Both the position numbers and the translations under genes were made by a program. The notes below the pieces were generated by a model. It ran no database searches. It was not told where the DNA came from and was given only the letters and a program-made list of their open reading frames with translations. A stretch of 64,000 nt of DNA. Origin: JAUVRX01 sp049664225. GTDB lineage: Bacteria; Acidobacteriota; Thermoanaerobaculia; Multivoradales; JAHEKO01. This document shows, piece after piece, positions 35,754 through 45,074 of the stretch (within the stretch, counting starts at the first letter, position 1; each line of letters begins with the position of its first letter). The DNA is taken from assembly GCA_049664225.1 (NCBI GenBank), contig JBATEX010000190.1, forward strand, positions 124,001 through 188,000, in the 5' to 3' direction.

Positions 35754-37292
35754 TTGACCTCTCAGAAGACCTCACTGTCGCACCGTTTGTCCAACGGACT
35801 CTGGCCGGAGCTCGCCGAGCGCCTGGCCGCTGCGTTGCCGAAGTATGGAGAGCCGCCACCGGAACGCCAGATTTTCGTCAACCGGACGCTCAGAATGGAG
35901 AGCATCCAATTCGTCGGATTCGACCTCGATTGGACGCTGGCCGACTATCGGCGGCTTCCTCTGGAGAAGCTCACCTTCGAGTTGGCTGTTGACCGGCTGA
36001 TTGAGGAGAACAACTACCCCGAGACGATTCGAAACTGCAGCTTCAGGCCGGATTTTCCCCGCCGCGGACTCCTCATCGACAAGGAGTCGGGAACCGTGCT
36101 GCGCATGAGCCGCCACCGCTTCGTCAATTTGGCCTACCAGGGCAGACAGCGTCTCGACCGCCATCAACTCAAGCAGCTCTATCGCTACGAACCGGTGCAA
36201 CCGGCGAGCGATCGCTTCTACCACGTCGACAGTCTCTTCGAGCTCCCCGAAGCCAACCTCTACGCCGAGCTCATCGAGCTCACCAAGGATCAACACGAGG
36301 CTCGCCTGCCTACGCCGCGCAGGATCTTCGACGATCTGCGGCAGGCGATCGATTGGGTGCACGCGCACGGCTCACTCAAGCAGCGCGTGGTGGCTGATCT
36401 GCCCCGGTATCTGCACCGCGATCCGGAGCTGGGTCTGGCCCTGGCGCGCCTGGCACTCGGCGGTCGCAGGCTGTTCCTGCTGACCAATTCAGACTGGGCC
36501 TATGCCGAAGCGATCTCGTCCTACCTGCTCGACGACCTTCTGCCTGGCGTAGACAACTGGCAGGAGTTCTTCGATCTGGTCGTCGTAGAAGCTGGAAAGC
36601 CCGAGTTCTTCAGCCGCAGGCAACCGTTCAGGCAGCTCGCGAACGGAGGTGAGGTCGTCGCCGAGGTCGACACCCCTGAGTGGCTCGGCACCTACCAGGG
36701 CGGCTGCCTGGAAGGCCTGATGGGGTTGATCGGCGGCCCCGGAGAGAGCGTCCTCTACGTCGGTGACCACATCTACGGCGACATTGTCTCCTCGAAGCTC
36801 GAATCCACCTGGAGGACGACTCTGATCGTTCGCGAGTTGGAAGAGGAGATCCGCCAGCGCGCAGACCTCGCAGCACGCCTCGATGAGGGCATCGCACTGC
36901 GACATCGTCTGGCACAACTGGGTCACCAGATGGATCACCTTCGCGATCTTCTCGCTGTTACCGAGAGCTCTTCACGCCCTCCCAAGGCCGGTACCGACTC
37001 GCCCGAGCAGATCAAGGACCGTCTGCAGTCGGTCACTTCAGAGCATCGGCGGCTTCTGGGCCGTGAAGCCCGCTGGTCGGGGAAGCTCGACACCAGCTTC
37101 AATCCATATTGGGGACCTTTCTTCAAACAAGGCACCAGCAAGACTCGCTTCGCCAGTCAACTGGAGACCTACGCCTGCCTGTACACTTCGCGAGTGAGCA
37201 ACTTCGCCTACTACGGCAGCAACCGCTACTTTCGAGTCCCCTGGGATCCGATGATGCATGAGCTGGACCTGGGACCCGAGGCCGAGATCTAG
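35754..37292 (+). CDS. HAD-family cytosolic 5'-nucleotidase (cN-II-like)
   Basis: The 512-residue enzyme has the HAD nucleophile motif in VGFDLDWTLADY (two aspartates), the LLTNSDWAYA motif II region, and a late YVGDHIYGDIV motif IV. The layout RQIFVNRTLRMESIQ just before the first motif is typical of the cN-II/HAD-IG group that dephosphorylates purine monophosphates. Visible extras are a helical cap and a long C-terminal part (RFASQLETYACLYTSRVSNF). The start is a TTG at 35754 without a clear ribosome-binding site and is uncertain. An ATG at residue 49 lies too close to the catalytic motif. It follows the sirtuin gene and is 15 nt before the SDR gene. Confidence 0.85.
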   Translation: MTSQKTSLSHRLSNGLWPELAERLAAALPKYGEPPPERQIFVNRTLRMESIQFVGFDLDWTLADYRRLPLEKLTFELAVDRLIEENNYPETIRNCSFRPDFPRRGLLIDKESGTVLRMSRHRFVNLAYQGRQRLDRHQLKQLYRYEPVQPASDRFYHVDSLFELPEANLYAELIELTKDQHEARLPTPRRIFDDLRQAIDWVHAHGSLKQRVVADLPRYLHRDPELGLALARLALGGRRLFLLTNSDWAYAEAISSYLLDDLLPGVDNWQEFFDLVVVEAGKPEFFSRRQPFRQLANGGEVVAEVDTPEWLGTYQGGCLEGLMGLIGGPGESVLYVGDHIYGDIVSSKLESTWRTTLIVRELEEEIRQRADLAARLDEGIALRHRLAQLGHQMDHLRDLLAVTESSSRPPKAGTDSPEQIKDRLQSVTSEHRRLLGREARWSGKLDTSFNPYWGPFFKQGTSKTRFASQLETYACLYTSRVSNFAYYGSNRYFRVPWDPMMHELDLGPEAEI

Positions 37293-37307
37293 AACTGGGG
37301 GACAACC

Positions 37308-38129
37308 GTGAAGAGCCTGAAGGGCAAGACGCTTTTCATCACCGGCGCAAGCCGGGGAATCGGCAAGGCGATCGCCATGCGAGCAGCCACTGACGGGGCC
37401 AACATCGCGGTGGTGTCGAAGACGGTAGAGCCGCATCCACAGCTCCCTGGGACCATTCACTCGGCCGCGGCTGAAATCGAGGCGGCGGGGGGCAGGGCCC
37501 TGGCCATTCAGACGGACATTCGATCCGAGACCCAAGTCGAAGCCGCGGTCGAACAGACGGTAGGAACATTCGGCGGAATCGACATCCTGGTCAACAATGC
37601 CAGCGCCATCTTCCTCAGAGGCACACTCGAGACCCCGATGAAGCGCTTCGATCTCATGTGGGAGGTCAACGCGCGGGGAACCTTCCTCTGTTCCCAGAAG
37701 TGTCTGCCCCATCTTGGCCGGGCCGCCAATCCCCACATTCTGGTCTTGTCCCCGCCGCTGGACATGCAGGCTCGCTGGTTCGAGCATCACTGCGCCTACA
37801 CGATGTCCAAGTTCGGCATGAGCATGTGCGTCCTGGGGCTGGCGGCAGAGTTCGAGGACCAGGGCGTCGCGGTCAACGCTCTATGGCCCAAGACGGTGAT
37901 CGACACTGCTGCATTGCGCATGCTCGAGGGAGTCATACCCCGAGAGGGGACTCGACATCCGGAGATCGTCGCCGACGCCGCTCATGAGATTCTGACGCAG
38001 GATAGCCGCGAATGCAGTGGCAACTTCTTTGTTGACGAAGATGTCTTGCGCACAGCTGGAGTCAGCGACTTCGAAGCCTATTGCGTCGATCCCGACCAGC
38101 CTCTCCTGGCCGATCTCTTCATCGAGTAG
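37308..38129 (+). CDS. Short-chain dehydrogenase/reductase (HSDL2-like)
   Basis: The 273-residue SDR has the nucleotide-binding TGASRGIGK (12-20), ILVNNASAIF (the NNAG motif), catalytic Ser148, and YTMSK (Tyr164, Lys168). Between strands 2 and 3 is the insert VSKTVEPHPQLPGTIHSAAAEIEAAGG, which is characteristic of hydroxysteroid dehydrogenase-like 2 (HSDL2) proteins. That group acts in lipid or sterol metabolism in eukaryotes; the bacterial substrate is unknown. It is preceded by the nucleotidase with a 15-nt gap and followed by an HD-domain gene. Confidence 0.9.
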   Translation: MKSLKGKTLFITGASRGIGKAIAMRAATDGANIAVVSKTVEPHPQLPGTIHSAAAEIEAAGGRALAIQTDIRSETQVEAAVEQTVGTFGGIDILVNNASAIFLRGTLETPMKRFDLMWEVNARGTFLCSQKCLPHLGRAANPHILVLSPPLDMQARWFEHHCAYTMSKFGMSMCVLGLAAEFEDQGVAVNALWPKTVIDTAALRMLEGVIPREGTRHPEIVADAAHEILTQDSRECSGNFFVDEDVLRTAGVSDFEAYCVDPDQPLLADLFIE

Positions 38130-38187
38130 GATGCTCCACAGCCTGGGGTCTCAAAACCTCTACACCTGCCTGGAAGGAGGGTCTGGC

Positions 38188-38808
38188 ATGACTTCGTCTC
38201 TCGATCGCGAATCCGCATGGCAACTGGTCGAATCGAATGTCCAAGCGACCGGTCTTCGACGCCACATGCTGGCGGTAGAGGCCACCATGCGCTGGTACGC
38301 CACCCGTCTCGAAGAGGACCCCGACCAGTGGGGCCTCGCGGGACTGCTGCATGACTTCGACTGGGAGATCCACCCTACCCTGGAAGACCATCCTGCCAGG
38401 GGCATCCCCATCTTGAGAGAGGCCGGCTGTCCCGAAGAGGTACTCCAGGCGATTCTGTCGCACAATACGGCTGGAACGGGCGTCGAGCGACAGCACCGCA
38501 TGGACTTCGCACTCTTGGCCTGCGACGAGATTACCGGCCTGATCATCGCCGCAGCGCTGATTCGGCCCAGCAAGGACGTGAGGGAGGTCAAACTCAAGTC
38601 GGTCAAGAAGCGCTGGAAAGAAAGAAGCTTCGCCGCAGGCGTCAATCGCGAGGAGGTCGACCTGGCAACGAGCGACTTCAGTCGAGCTTGCTTCAACGGC
38701 GAGCTGGAGCTGTGGCAGCACGCCGGAAACGTCCTCGCTGCCATGCAGGGTGCTGCTGCTGCACTCGAGTTGGACGGCCGTCTGGCCAGTCCACCTGACC
38801 CTAGTTGA
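38188..38808 (+). CDS. HD domain-containing phosphohydrolase
   Basis: The 206-residue protein has the HD metal-binding set: His26 (LRRHML), His55-Asp56 in GLLHDFDWE, His92 (LSHNTAG) and Asp113 (ACDEITG). This pattern is found in small HD hydrolases acting on nucleotides or phosphate esters. GGAAGGAGG 7 nt upstream of ATG 38188 is a strong ribosome-binding site and rules out the longer frame starting at 38017, which overlaps the SDR gene. It converges with the DUF6503-like gene, with the last 8 nt overlapping. The substrate is unknown. Confidence 0.88.
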   Translation: MTSSLDRESAWQLVESNVQATGLRRHMLAVEATMRWYATRLEEDPDQWGLAGLLHDFDWEIHPTLEDHPARGIPILREAGCPEEVLQAILSHNTAGTGVERQHRMDFALLACDEITGLIIAAALIRPSKDVREVKLKSVKKRWKERSFAAGVNREEVDLATSDFSRACFNGELELWQHAGNVLAAMQGAAAALELDGRLASPPDPS

Positions 38809-39586
38809 TCGCGCCGTCTGAACCGGCGACCTGGATATTCCGGAGCTCGACCGTGGAGACCTTCTTCATGGTAGCTACGAAGTCGGGATTGATCATCTCA
38901 ACAGTGAGCCCGTCGCCCGCGGCACCCCAGTTCTCCTGATCGAAGAAGAGCAGGCCGCCGATCCGACGGAAGTTGTAGAGTTGCCTGAACCTGAGGCCAC
39001 CGGGCGATCCCACAAAGCTGTAGGCGAACTGTTCGAGGCGACCCGTCGCCGGATCGAACCAGTAGAGGAACTCGTCCCCGGCATCGGTGCTCGTACCAGG
39101 TACGAAGGTCACTTTCACTTTGTGCAAATCGCGCCCTGACCACTTCTCGGGACCGAGATCCTCTTTCAGAACGCTGTCGTCGTTGAGGCGGTACGGCAGG
39201 AAACAGAAGTACACCCGGGCCATCGCCCAGTCACGAAGAGCCACATCGTCTTCAGGCGAAACATACATCTCATTATCGTCCTGCCAATGCAGGACGCGAT
39301 CGTTGCTGACCAAAGCCTCGCGAACACCTCCACGGTAGGGTCCCCTGACGCGGTACTCGTAGCGTCCCGCCTGGACGGCTGCCGAGACTTCATAGCAGCC
39401 AGGCTTCGAGCACACTTCGAGGCTGGTCCGATTGTCAAGATAGCGGTCGCCCCCATGGTATTCGATGGCGCGATCGACAACGTCGAGTCGCGCGCTCCCG
39501 ACCTGCGTAGACTCGGCGAGCTCCCACCCCAGCAACACACTCAGGAACACGCACAGGCCTGCCACGACTACCCTTTTTCGGCTCAT
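38801..39586 (-). CDS. Exported protein of the DUF6503 type
   Basis: The 261-residue protein has a signal-type N-terminus (MSRKRVVVAGLCVFLSVLLGW), then the segment RAIEYHGGDRYLDNRTSLEV, which resembles the H-GG-x-x-x motif near the start of DUF6503/outer-membrane-lipoprotein-sorting-like proteins. It continues as alternating beta strands (YEYRVRGPYRGGVREALVSN, FLYWFDPATGRLEQFAYSF). These have no assigned function. A lipocalin- or LolA-type half barrel is a possibility given the strand pattern. It is divergent from the acyl-CoA synthetase gene, with 66 nt between starts. Confidence 0.6.
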   Translation of the reverse strand: MSRKRVVVAGLCVFLSVLLGWELAESTQVGSARLDVVDRAIEYHGGDRYLDNRTSLEVCSKPGCYEVSAAVQAGRYEYRVRGPYRGGVREALVSNDRVLHWQDDNEMYVSPEDDVALRDWAMARVYFCFLPYRLNDDSVLKEDLGPEKWSGRDLHKVKVTFVPGTSTDAGDEFLYWFDPATGRLEQFAYSFVGSPGGLRFRQLYNFRRIGGLLFFDQENWGAAGDGLTVEMINPDFVATMKKVSTVELRNIQVAGSDGAIN

Positions 39587-39652
39587 CTGAGGATGCTACA
39601 CCATGACCTGCTGGCGTCCCTGTCGTAGACTTGCCGACAGTGAGGTGAGAAA

Positions 39653-41593
39653 TTGTCCGAATTCGTCTGGCACCCAACTCCTGAGCTCGTCGAGCAGGCC
39701 AACGTGACCCACCTGATGCGAAGTCACGGGATCTCGGATGTCGAGACTCTGATGCAGCGATCGATCGATGAGCAGGAGTGGTTCTGGGAAGCCATCGTCG
39801 ACGATCTGGGGATCGAGTTCGAGACCCCGTTCACTGCGGTCCGAGACACCTCGAAGGGCATCCCCTGGACCGAATGGTACGTCGGCGGGAAGTTGAATCT
39901 GACCCAGAACTGCCTATCGCGAGCCTCGAGCAAGACAGACGGGGACCGGGCCTGCCTGGTAGCCGAACACGAGGACGGTACCGTACGGAGCTATTCGTAT
40001 CGCCAATTCACAGAGCTGGTGAACAGGTGTGCCTCCTCCTTGAGGGCACTCGGGATCGCCAAGGGCGACCGGGTCGGCGCCTATATGCCGATGACCGCCG
40101 AAGTCGCCATTCAGATGTTCGCCACCATCCAGATCGGTGCCATCTTCATTCCGATCTTCAGCGGCTTTGCACCGGCAGCTGTCGCCGAGCGGCTCAACGA
40201 CGCGGGAGCTCGGATTCTGTTCACCGCTACAAGCTCAGCGCGGCGCGGCAAGGCCTTGCCTATCAAGCCGCAAGCTGACGAGGCGGTCGCGGCGGTGCCG
40301 ACTCTGGAAAAGGTCATCGTGCTCAGGCGGGGTGAGGACGCATTGCCCTGGAATAGCGACCTGGACCTCGATTGGGAGACCTTCCTCGAGCTCGGCACCG
40401 GCCATTCATCCGAACCAGAGATCGTCGAATCGATGGCTCCGGCATTGATTCTCTACACTTCGGGAACGACTGGGCGGCCCAAAGGGACCGTCCACAGCCA
40501 TGCTGGCAGTCTCATTCAGATTGCCAAGGAGGTCGGCTACGCCTTCGATATGAAGCCCGCCGATCACTTCTTCTGGCTGACGGATATCGGCTGGATGATG
40601 GGGCCCTGGATGCTGATCGGTGGCCTGTTTCACCACGCCACCATCTACCTCTACGAGGGGGCGATCGACTGGCCTGGGGCCGGCCGCCTCTGGGAAATGG
40701 TGCAAAATCACCGGATCTCGACCCTGGGAGTCTCTCCTACTGCGATTCGCCTTCTGCAACGCGCTGGTGACGCAGTGCCAGCCAGCCACGATCTGAGGAG
40801 CTTGCGTATCCTCGGATCCACCGGCGAACCCTGGGACGAAGACTCATGGACCTGGTTCTTCGAGACCATCGGTCAGAAACGCTGCCCCATCATCAACATC
40901 TCCGGCGGCACGGACCTCATCGGTTGTTTCTTGTCGCCGCTGCCGGTGCATTCGCTCAAAGCCTGTAGCCTGGTCGGACCTGGCCTGGGGATGGCGGTTG
41001 ATGTCTGGAACGAGAACGGAGCGCCCATTCGGGAGGAAGTCGGCTATCTGGTCGCAACCGAACCAGCGCCCTCGATGACTCGGGGTCTCTGGCGGGACCC
41101 TGGACGCTACCTCGAGGCGTATTGGTCGACTTGGACCGACGTCTGGAACCACGGCGACTGGGCAATCATCGACGAGGACGGCCAGTGGTTTCTGCGCGGC
41201 AGGGCCGATGACACCCTCAACGTGGCGGGCAAGCGCCTCGGACCAGCGGAGATCGAGGGCGTCCTGATCGAGACCGGCATGGTCAGCGAGGCCGCCGCAG
41301 TCGGGATACCTCATGAGGTCAAGGGCGAGAGCATCGTCTGCTTCGTCGTCCTCCGGCCGCCTCATCGGCCGTCGGAGGCGATGACGCAAGAGCTCATCGA
41401 CGCCGTGACCCGACGTCTGGGCAAGCTGGGTCGGCCTGAGCGGGTGCTGTACGTCGAGGACCTCCCGAAGACCCGTAGCGCCAAAATACTGCGGCGGCTC
41501 ATCCGATCCAAGTATCTGGGCAAAGACGATCTCGGAGATCTCTCATCCCTCCAGAATCCCGAGGCTCTCAGGGCTATCCGTCCTGAACGTTGA
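39653..41593 (+). CDS. AMP-forming acyl-CoA synthetase (acetyl-CoA synthetase-like)
   Basis: The 646-residue ligase activates a carboxylate with ATP and CoA. The phosphate loop ILYTSGTTGRPKGT, the NISGGTDLIGCF adenine-binding stretch, LRGRADDTLNVAGKRL (hinge) and PKTRSAKILRR (catalytic lysine of motif A10) are all present. Size and the long N-terminal segment resemble AcsA-type short-chain acyl-CoA synthetases more than long-chain ones. The start is a TTG with GAGGTGAG close upstream. The substrate cannot be told; acetate, propionate or another short acid is plausible. Confidence 0.9.
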   Translation: MSEFVWHPTPELVEQANVTHLMRSHGISDVETLMQRSIDEQEWFWEAIVDDLGIEFETPFTAVRDTSKGIPWTEWYVGGKLNLTQNCLSRASSKTDGDRACLVAEHEDGTVRSYSYRQFTELVNRCASSLRALGIAKGDRVGAYMPMTAEVAIQMFATIQIGAIFIPIFSGFAPAAVAERLNDAGARILFTATSSARRGKALPIKPQADEAVAAVPTLEKVIVLRRGEDALPWNSDLDLDWETFLELGTGHSSEPEIVESMAPALILYTSGTTGRPKGTVHSHAGSLIQIAKEVGYAFDMKPADHFFWLTDIGWMMGPWMLIGGLFHHATIYLYEGAIDWPGAGRLWEMVQNHRISTLGVSPTAIRLLQRAGDAVPASHDLRSLRILGSTGEPWDEDSWTWFFETIGQKRCPIINISGGTDLIGCFLSPLPVHSLKACSLVGPGLGMAVDVWNENGAPIREEVGYLVATEPAPSMTRGLWRDPGRYLEAYWSTWTDVWNHGDWAIIDEDGQWFLRGRADDTLNVAGKRLGPAEIEGVLIETGMVSEAAAVGIPHEVKGESIVCFVVLRPPHRPSEAMTQELIDAVTRRLGKLGRPERVLYVEDLPKTRSAKILRRLIRSKYLGKDDLGDLSSLQNPEALRAIRPER

Positions 41594-41698
41594 GATGAGC
41601 TCCGGCCGCCTGTCCCCGAAACGGTGTGATGTGATAGGGTCTCTCGGTCGTAGCCGTCGGTCCCCGCACCCCTATTCGATAAGCCTGGCAGTCGCATA

Positions 41699-42829
41699 GT
41701 GAGTCAGAAAGACGTCGAAGCCGCATCCGCCTCGCCCGACGAGCCGTCGGAACCGGGCTCGCCCCCGGCTGAGGAAGGCTCCCACCCTTCGGCGGTCTCT
41801 GACTCTCCCGATGCAGTCGTAGAGAGCACTCCCGAAGTCGCGGCTACCGAGGAAGTCCCTCCAGAGCCACCGGCCAAGACCGGCGAACCGGCGGAACCTG
41901 TACAGGAGAGCGGGGACGCTGCCCCCGGCGGGGAAAGCGAAGAAGTGCGCACCCTGCGCCAGGCCATGCAGGACAAGGCCGAGATTGAGGGCCGAGTCAT
42001 CGGTTGGAACAACGGCGGCTTTCATGTCGTCGTCGGAGCCACCACCGCATTCTGCCCGCGATCCGAGATGGAGCTAGGAGCCGCCAAGGATCCCAGCGAG
42101 TACCTGGACAAGACCCTCGAGTTCCAGGTTCTGAGAGTGCAGAAGAAGGGTCGCAGGGTCGTGCTGTCCAGGGCCGCATTGCTGCGAGGAGAGCGCGCCA
42201 AGATTCGCTCGGAGGCCCGCGACAAGCTGTCGGCCGGCAGCGTTGTAAAGGGTCGGGTAGCGAGTCTCACAGACTTCGGGGCCTTCGTCGATTTGGGAGG
42301 AGTCCAGGGCCTGGTGCATGTCTCCGAGATGAGTCGGCAGCGGGTCGAGCATCCCGGCGACATGGTGGAGGTCGGACAAGAAATCGAAGTCAAGATCCTC
42401 AAGCTCGAGAAGGGTGGCCGTCGTATCTCCCTTTCCATGCGCGCCCTCGAGCCGGATCCCTGGAAAGAGATCCACGATCGCTTCCCTGACGGTAGCGTCG
42501 TCACCGGGAAAGTCGAGAAAACCACCAGCTTCGGCGCCTTCATCGAGCTCGAACCGGGACTCACCGGCCTGCTTCCAGCCTCGGTCATTTCCCTGCCTCG
42601 TGACGCATCTCTGGCCCGGGTCTATCCACCCGGCAAACAGGTTCAGGTGCAAATCGTGTCGGTGGATTCCCGTCGCCAACGAATCTCCCTGACGCTCGAG
42701 GGATCGGCCCTCGAAGGTAGTCGCAGCGACTATAAGGCTTACGTCCGCGACCATCGAGACACCGAGCCGACTCAGGGCTTCAACGCCCTCGCTGACGCTT
42801 TTCGAAAACTCGATTCCGAGAAGAAGTAG
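41699..42829 (+). CDS. S1 RNA-binding domain protein (three S1 domains)
   Basis: The 376-residue protein has an acidic, Pro/Glu/Ser-rich disordered N-terminus (1-85) and then three S1 OB-fold repeats, at about 93-158, 178-247 and 263-334. The second is the best conserved (VVKGRVASLTDFGAFVDLG, GLVHVSEMS); the third also has GKVEKTTSFGAFIEL. It is shorter than ribosomal protein S1 (four to six repeats), so it may be an S1 paralogue acting in translation or mRNA decay. The GTG start at 41699 has no clear ribosome-binding site. It converges with era. Confidence 0.85.
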   Translation: MSQKDVEAASASPDEPSEPGSPPAEEGSHPSAVSDSPDAVVESTPEVAATEEVPPEPPAKTGEPAEPVQESGDAAPGGESEEVRTLRQAMQDKAEIEGRVIGWNNGGFHVVVGATTAFCPRSEMELGAAKDPSEYLDKTLEFQVLRVQKKGRRVVLSRAALLRGERAKIRSEARDKLSAGSVVKGRVASLTDFGAFVDLGGVQGLVHVSEMSRQRVEHPGDMVEVGQEIEVKILKLEKGGRRISLSMRALEPDPWKEIHDRFPDGSVVTGKVEKTTSFGAFIELEPGLTGLLPASVISLPRDASLARVYPPGKQVQVQIVSVDSRRQRISLTLEGSALEGSRSDYKAYVRDHRDTEPTQGFNALADAFRKLDSEKK

Positions 42830-42864
42830 GTCGCCCGGGTGCCCAGGCGCAGGGACGGGGCCTA

Positions 42865-43818
42865 CTAGCCCCAGCTGGCGGCCTGTCCCTCCAACTCTGC
42901 GAGCAGGCGCTGGTTCTCACGCCAGCCTGGCTCGTGTCGGACATTCAGCTTCAAGTAGACAGGTCGAGCCAGGAACTCTTCGATATCGTGTCGGGCCAAG
43001 GTGCCGATCTCCTTGATCATCGAGCCCTTGCTACCGACCAGAATCTTCTTCTGGCCTGGCTTCTCGACCAGCACCGAAGCAAAGATCCTCACCGGACGCC
43101 GCTCGACGTCCTCTCCCTCTGGCTCCTCCCAATGCTCCAAGAGCACTGCGGTGGAAAACGGCAGCTCCTCCCGCGTCGCTGCCAGGACCTTTTCTCGAAT
43201 CAGCTCGGCGACCAGAAATCTCTCGGGATGAATGGTGAGTAACTCGCGGTCGTAGATTGGCTCACCTTCCGGCAGAAGGTCCCATAACAGATCCAGCAAC
43301 AGATCGACGCCATCACCCGTCAGGGCGCTGATGGGGACGATCTCCTCGAAGACTCCCGAGTCGGAATAGCGGGCCATCCGGGGCAACAGGCTGGGCTTGC
43401 TGACCAGATCCACCTTGTTCAAGACAGCCACCCTCGGACTTGCGGCATGCGCCACGAGATCGAGGAGGTACTGCTCGCCGGAACCGAATTGCTGATGCAC
43501 GTCGGTCATCATGCAGATCACATCCGCATCGCCCAGCGCCTCGATGGCGTAGCGCACCATCTGCCTGTTCATCCGGTGCTTCGGGCGATGGATGCCGGGA
43601 GTGTCCTGAAAGACCATCTGCCCCCGATCTCCGCTGAGGATGCCGATCAGCCTCTGCCGCGTTGTTTGGGGCTTGTCCGAAGTGATCGCCAGTTTCTCCC
43701 GGAGGCAGCGGTTCATGAGGGTCGACTTGCCGGCATTCGGCCGCCCTACCAGAGCTACGGTGCCGGATCGCATCACCCGGGGAGTCCCCTCGCCGCCGCC
43801 TGGTTCGGAGCCACTCAC
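42865..43818 (-). CDS. era: GTPase Era
   Basis: The 317-residue GTPase binds the 3' end of 16S rRNA and acts in 30S assembly. G1 is GRPNAGKST (25-33), the switch region is SDKPQTTR, G3 is FQDTPGIH, and G4 is NKVDLV. The C-terminal KH domain contains VEKPGQKKILVGSKGSMIKEIG. The first 17 residues are an extra Gly/Ser/Glu-rich lead. The start GTG overlaps the stop of the CorC-like gene, forming the tail of a phoH-ybeY-corC-era operon, a widespread gene order in bacteria. Confidence 0.96.
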   Translation of the reverse strand: MSGSEPGGGEGTPRVMRSGTVALVGRPNAGKSTLMNRCLREKLAITSDKPQTTRQRLIGILSGDRGQMVFQDTPGIHRPKHRMNRQMVRYAIEALGDADVICMMTDVHQQFGSGEQYLLDLVAHAASPRVAVLNKVDLVSKPSLLPRMARYSDSGVFEEIVPISALTGDGVDLLLDLLWDLLPEGEPIYDRELLTIHPERFLVAELIREKVLAATREELPFSTAVLLEHWEEPEGEDVERRPVRIFASVLVEKPGQKKILVGSKGSMIKEIGTLARHDIEEFLARPVYLKLNVRHEPGWRENQRLLAELEGQAASWG

Positions 43819-45074
43819 TCGGCTACCTCGTCGTCGAACGATGCCACCCGATGCACGGCAACCGAGCTGATTCGGCGCTGGTCGATGCTCTCGATCTGAA
43901 AGCGGAGCCCACCGACCACCAAGCTCTCGCCCGGTTGCGGCACATAGCCGAGAGTGCCGAAGATCAAACCGCCGATGGTCTCGTAGGCCTCCTCCTCGAG
44001 CTCGACATCGAAGAGCTCATCCAGGCTCTCGACAGGCACGCGTCCGTCCAATCGCCAGCCACCGTCCTCGAGCAGTTCATTCACCGGCGCCGCCTCGTCG
44101 TGCTCGTCCTCGATCTCGCCGACGATCTCCTCCAGGAGATCCTCGACCGTAACCATGCCCGAGGTTCCGCCGTACTCGTCCACCACAATCGCCATCTGCA
44201 GATGCAAGGCCTGGAACTCACTCAGAAGCTCGTTGAGCGGCTTGGTTTCGGGCACGAAGTAGGGCTCCATCGCTAGATCTTCAGCACGCGTATCGCCTTC
44301 CTCTCTGAGGCCCTGGAGCAGGTCGCGGATATGCAATACGCCGACGATATGGTCTACCGATGACTGATAGACGGGGATTCTGGAGTGTTTCGACGACAGG
44401 AACAGCTCAGCCAGCGTCTCCAGGCTCGAGCTTGCTGGCGCACAAACCATGTCGATCCTCGGCGTCACTACGCTTCTGACGACTGTGTCGCCGAAGTCGA
44501 TAACGCGCTGGATGAGGTCTTCCTCACCGGGATCCAAGATTCCTTCGCGGGCCCCGACGTCGAGAAACGCCTCGATCTCGTCCTCCGTCACCTCACCCTC
44601 ATCCTCTCTGCGCTCCACGACAGCGGCGGGCATCAAAGGAGCCAGAGCCGAAATGAACGGCATCAAGAAGAAGAGTGCCACGCGGTAGATCCCGGTGAAA
44701 CGGCGGAGAGCCCGCTCGGGGTCCCTTCCGACCAGGGACCGGATCACGAGTTCGGTGGCCGCGAGGATCAATCCGAGGGTAACCATGGCAACGAGCCATG
44801 ATGGAGACCACAGGGTCCGAGTCAGTGACAACAGCACCAGGAACAGCCCCACCGTCGCCATCCTCGCCAGCCAGCTGAGCAAATACCGAAAGACCTCGAA
44901 CTTGAGAGGCTCCTCGAACAGGCCGAGGAGTCGACCACTCGCTTCCTCCGCCCAGTAGCGCAACCGAATCGGGCCACTACGATCCAGCAGCGCGGCAAGC
45001 AACTGCACGAGCACCGTGAAGACCGTGAGAACTAGCGCCAGGAGACTGGCAGCCATCAGCGAATCACTGCTCAT
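43815..45074 (-). CDS. CorC/HlyC-type CNNM-CBS membrane protein
   Basis: This 419-residue protein has an N-terminal CNNM-type membrane domain with three or four hydrophobic segments. A tandem CBS pair follows (region of MEPYFVPETKPLNELLSEFQ and VVDEYGGTSGMVTVEDLLEEIVG), then a C-terminal CorC_HlyC domain with ETIGGLIFGTLGYVPQPGES. The family is linked to Mg2+ and Co2+ transport or homeostasis. Acidic EDEIEAFLDVGAREGILDPGEEDLI precedes the CBS part, as usual. Its start overlaps the end of ybeY and its stop overlaps the start of era. Confidence 0.93.
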   Translation of the reverse strand: MSSDSLMAASLLALVLTVFTVLVQLLAALLDRSGPIRLRYWAEEASGRLLGLFEEPLKFEVFRYLLSWLARMATVGLFLVLLSLTRTLWSPSWLVAMVTLGLILAATELVIRSLVGRDPERALRRFTGIYRVALFFLMPFISALAPLMPAAVVERREDEGEVTEDEIEAFLDVGAREGILDPGEEDLIQRVIDFGDTVVRSVVTPRIDMVCAPASSSLETLAELFLSSKHSRIPVYQSSVDHIVGVLHIRDLLQGLREEGDTRAEDLAMEPYFVPETKPLNELLSEFQALHLQMAIVVDEYGGTSGMVTVEDLLEEIVGEIEDEHDEAAPVNELLEDGGWRLDGRVPVESLDELFDVELEEEAYETIGGLIFGTLGYVPQPGESLVVGGLRFQIESIDQRRISSVAVHRVASFDDEVAE

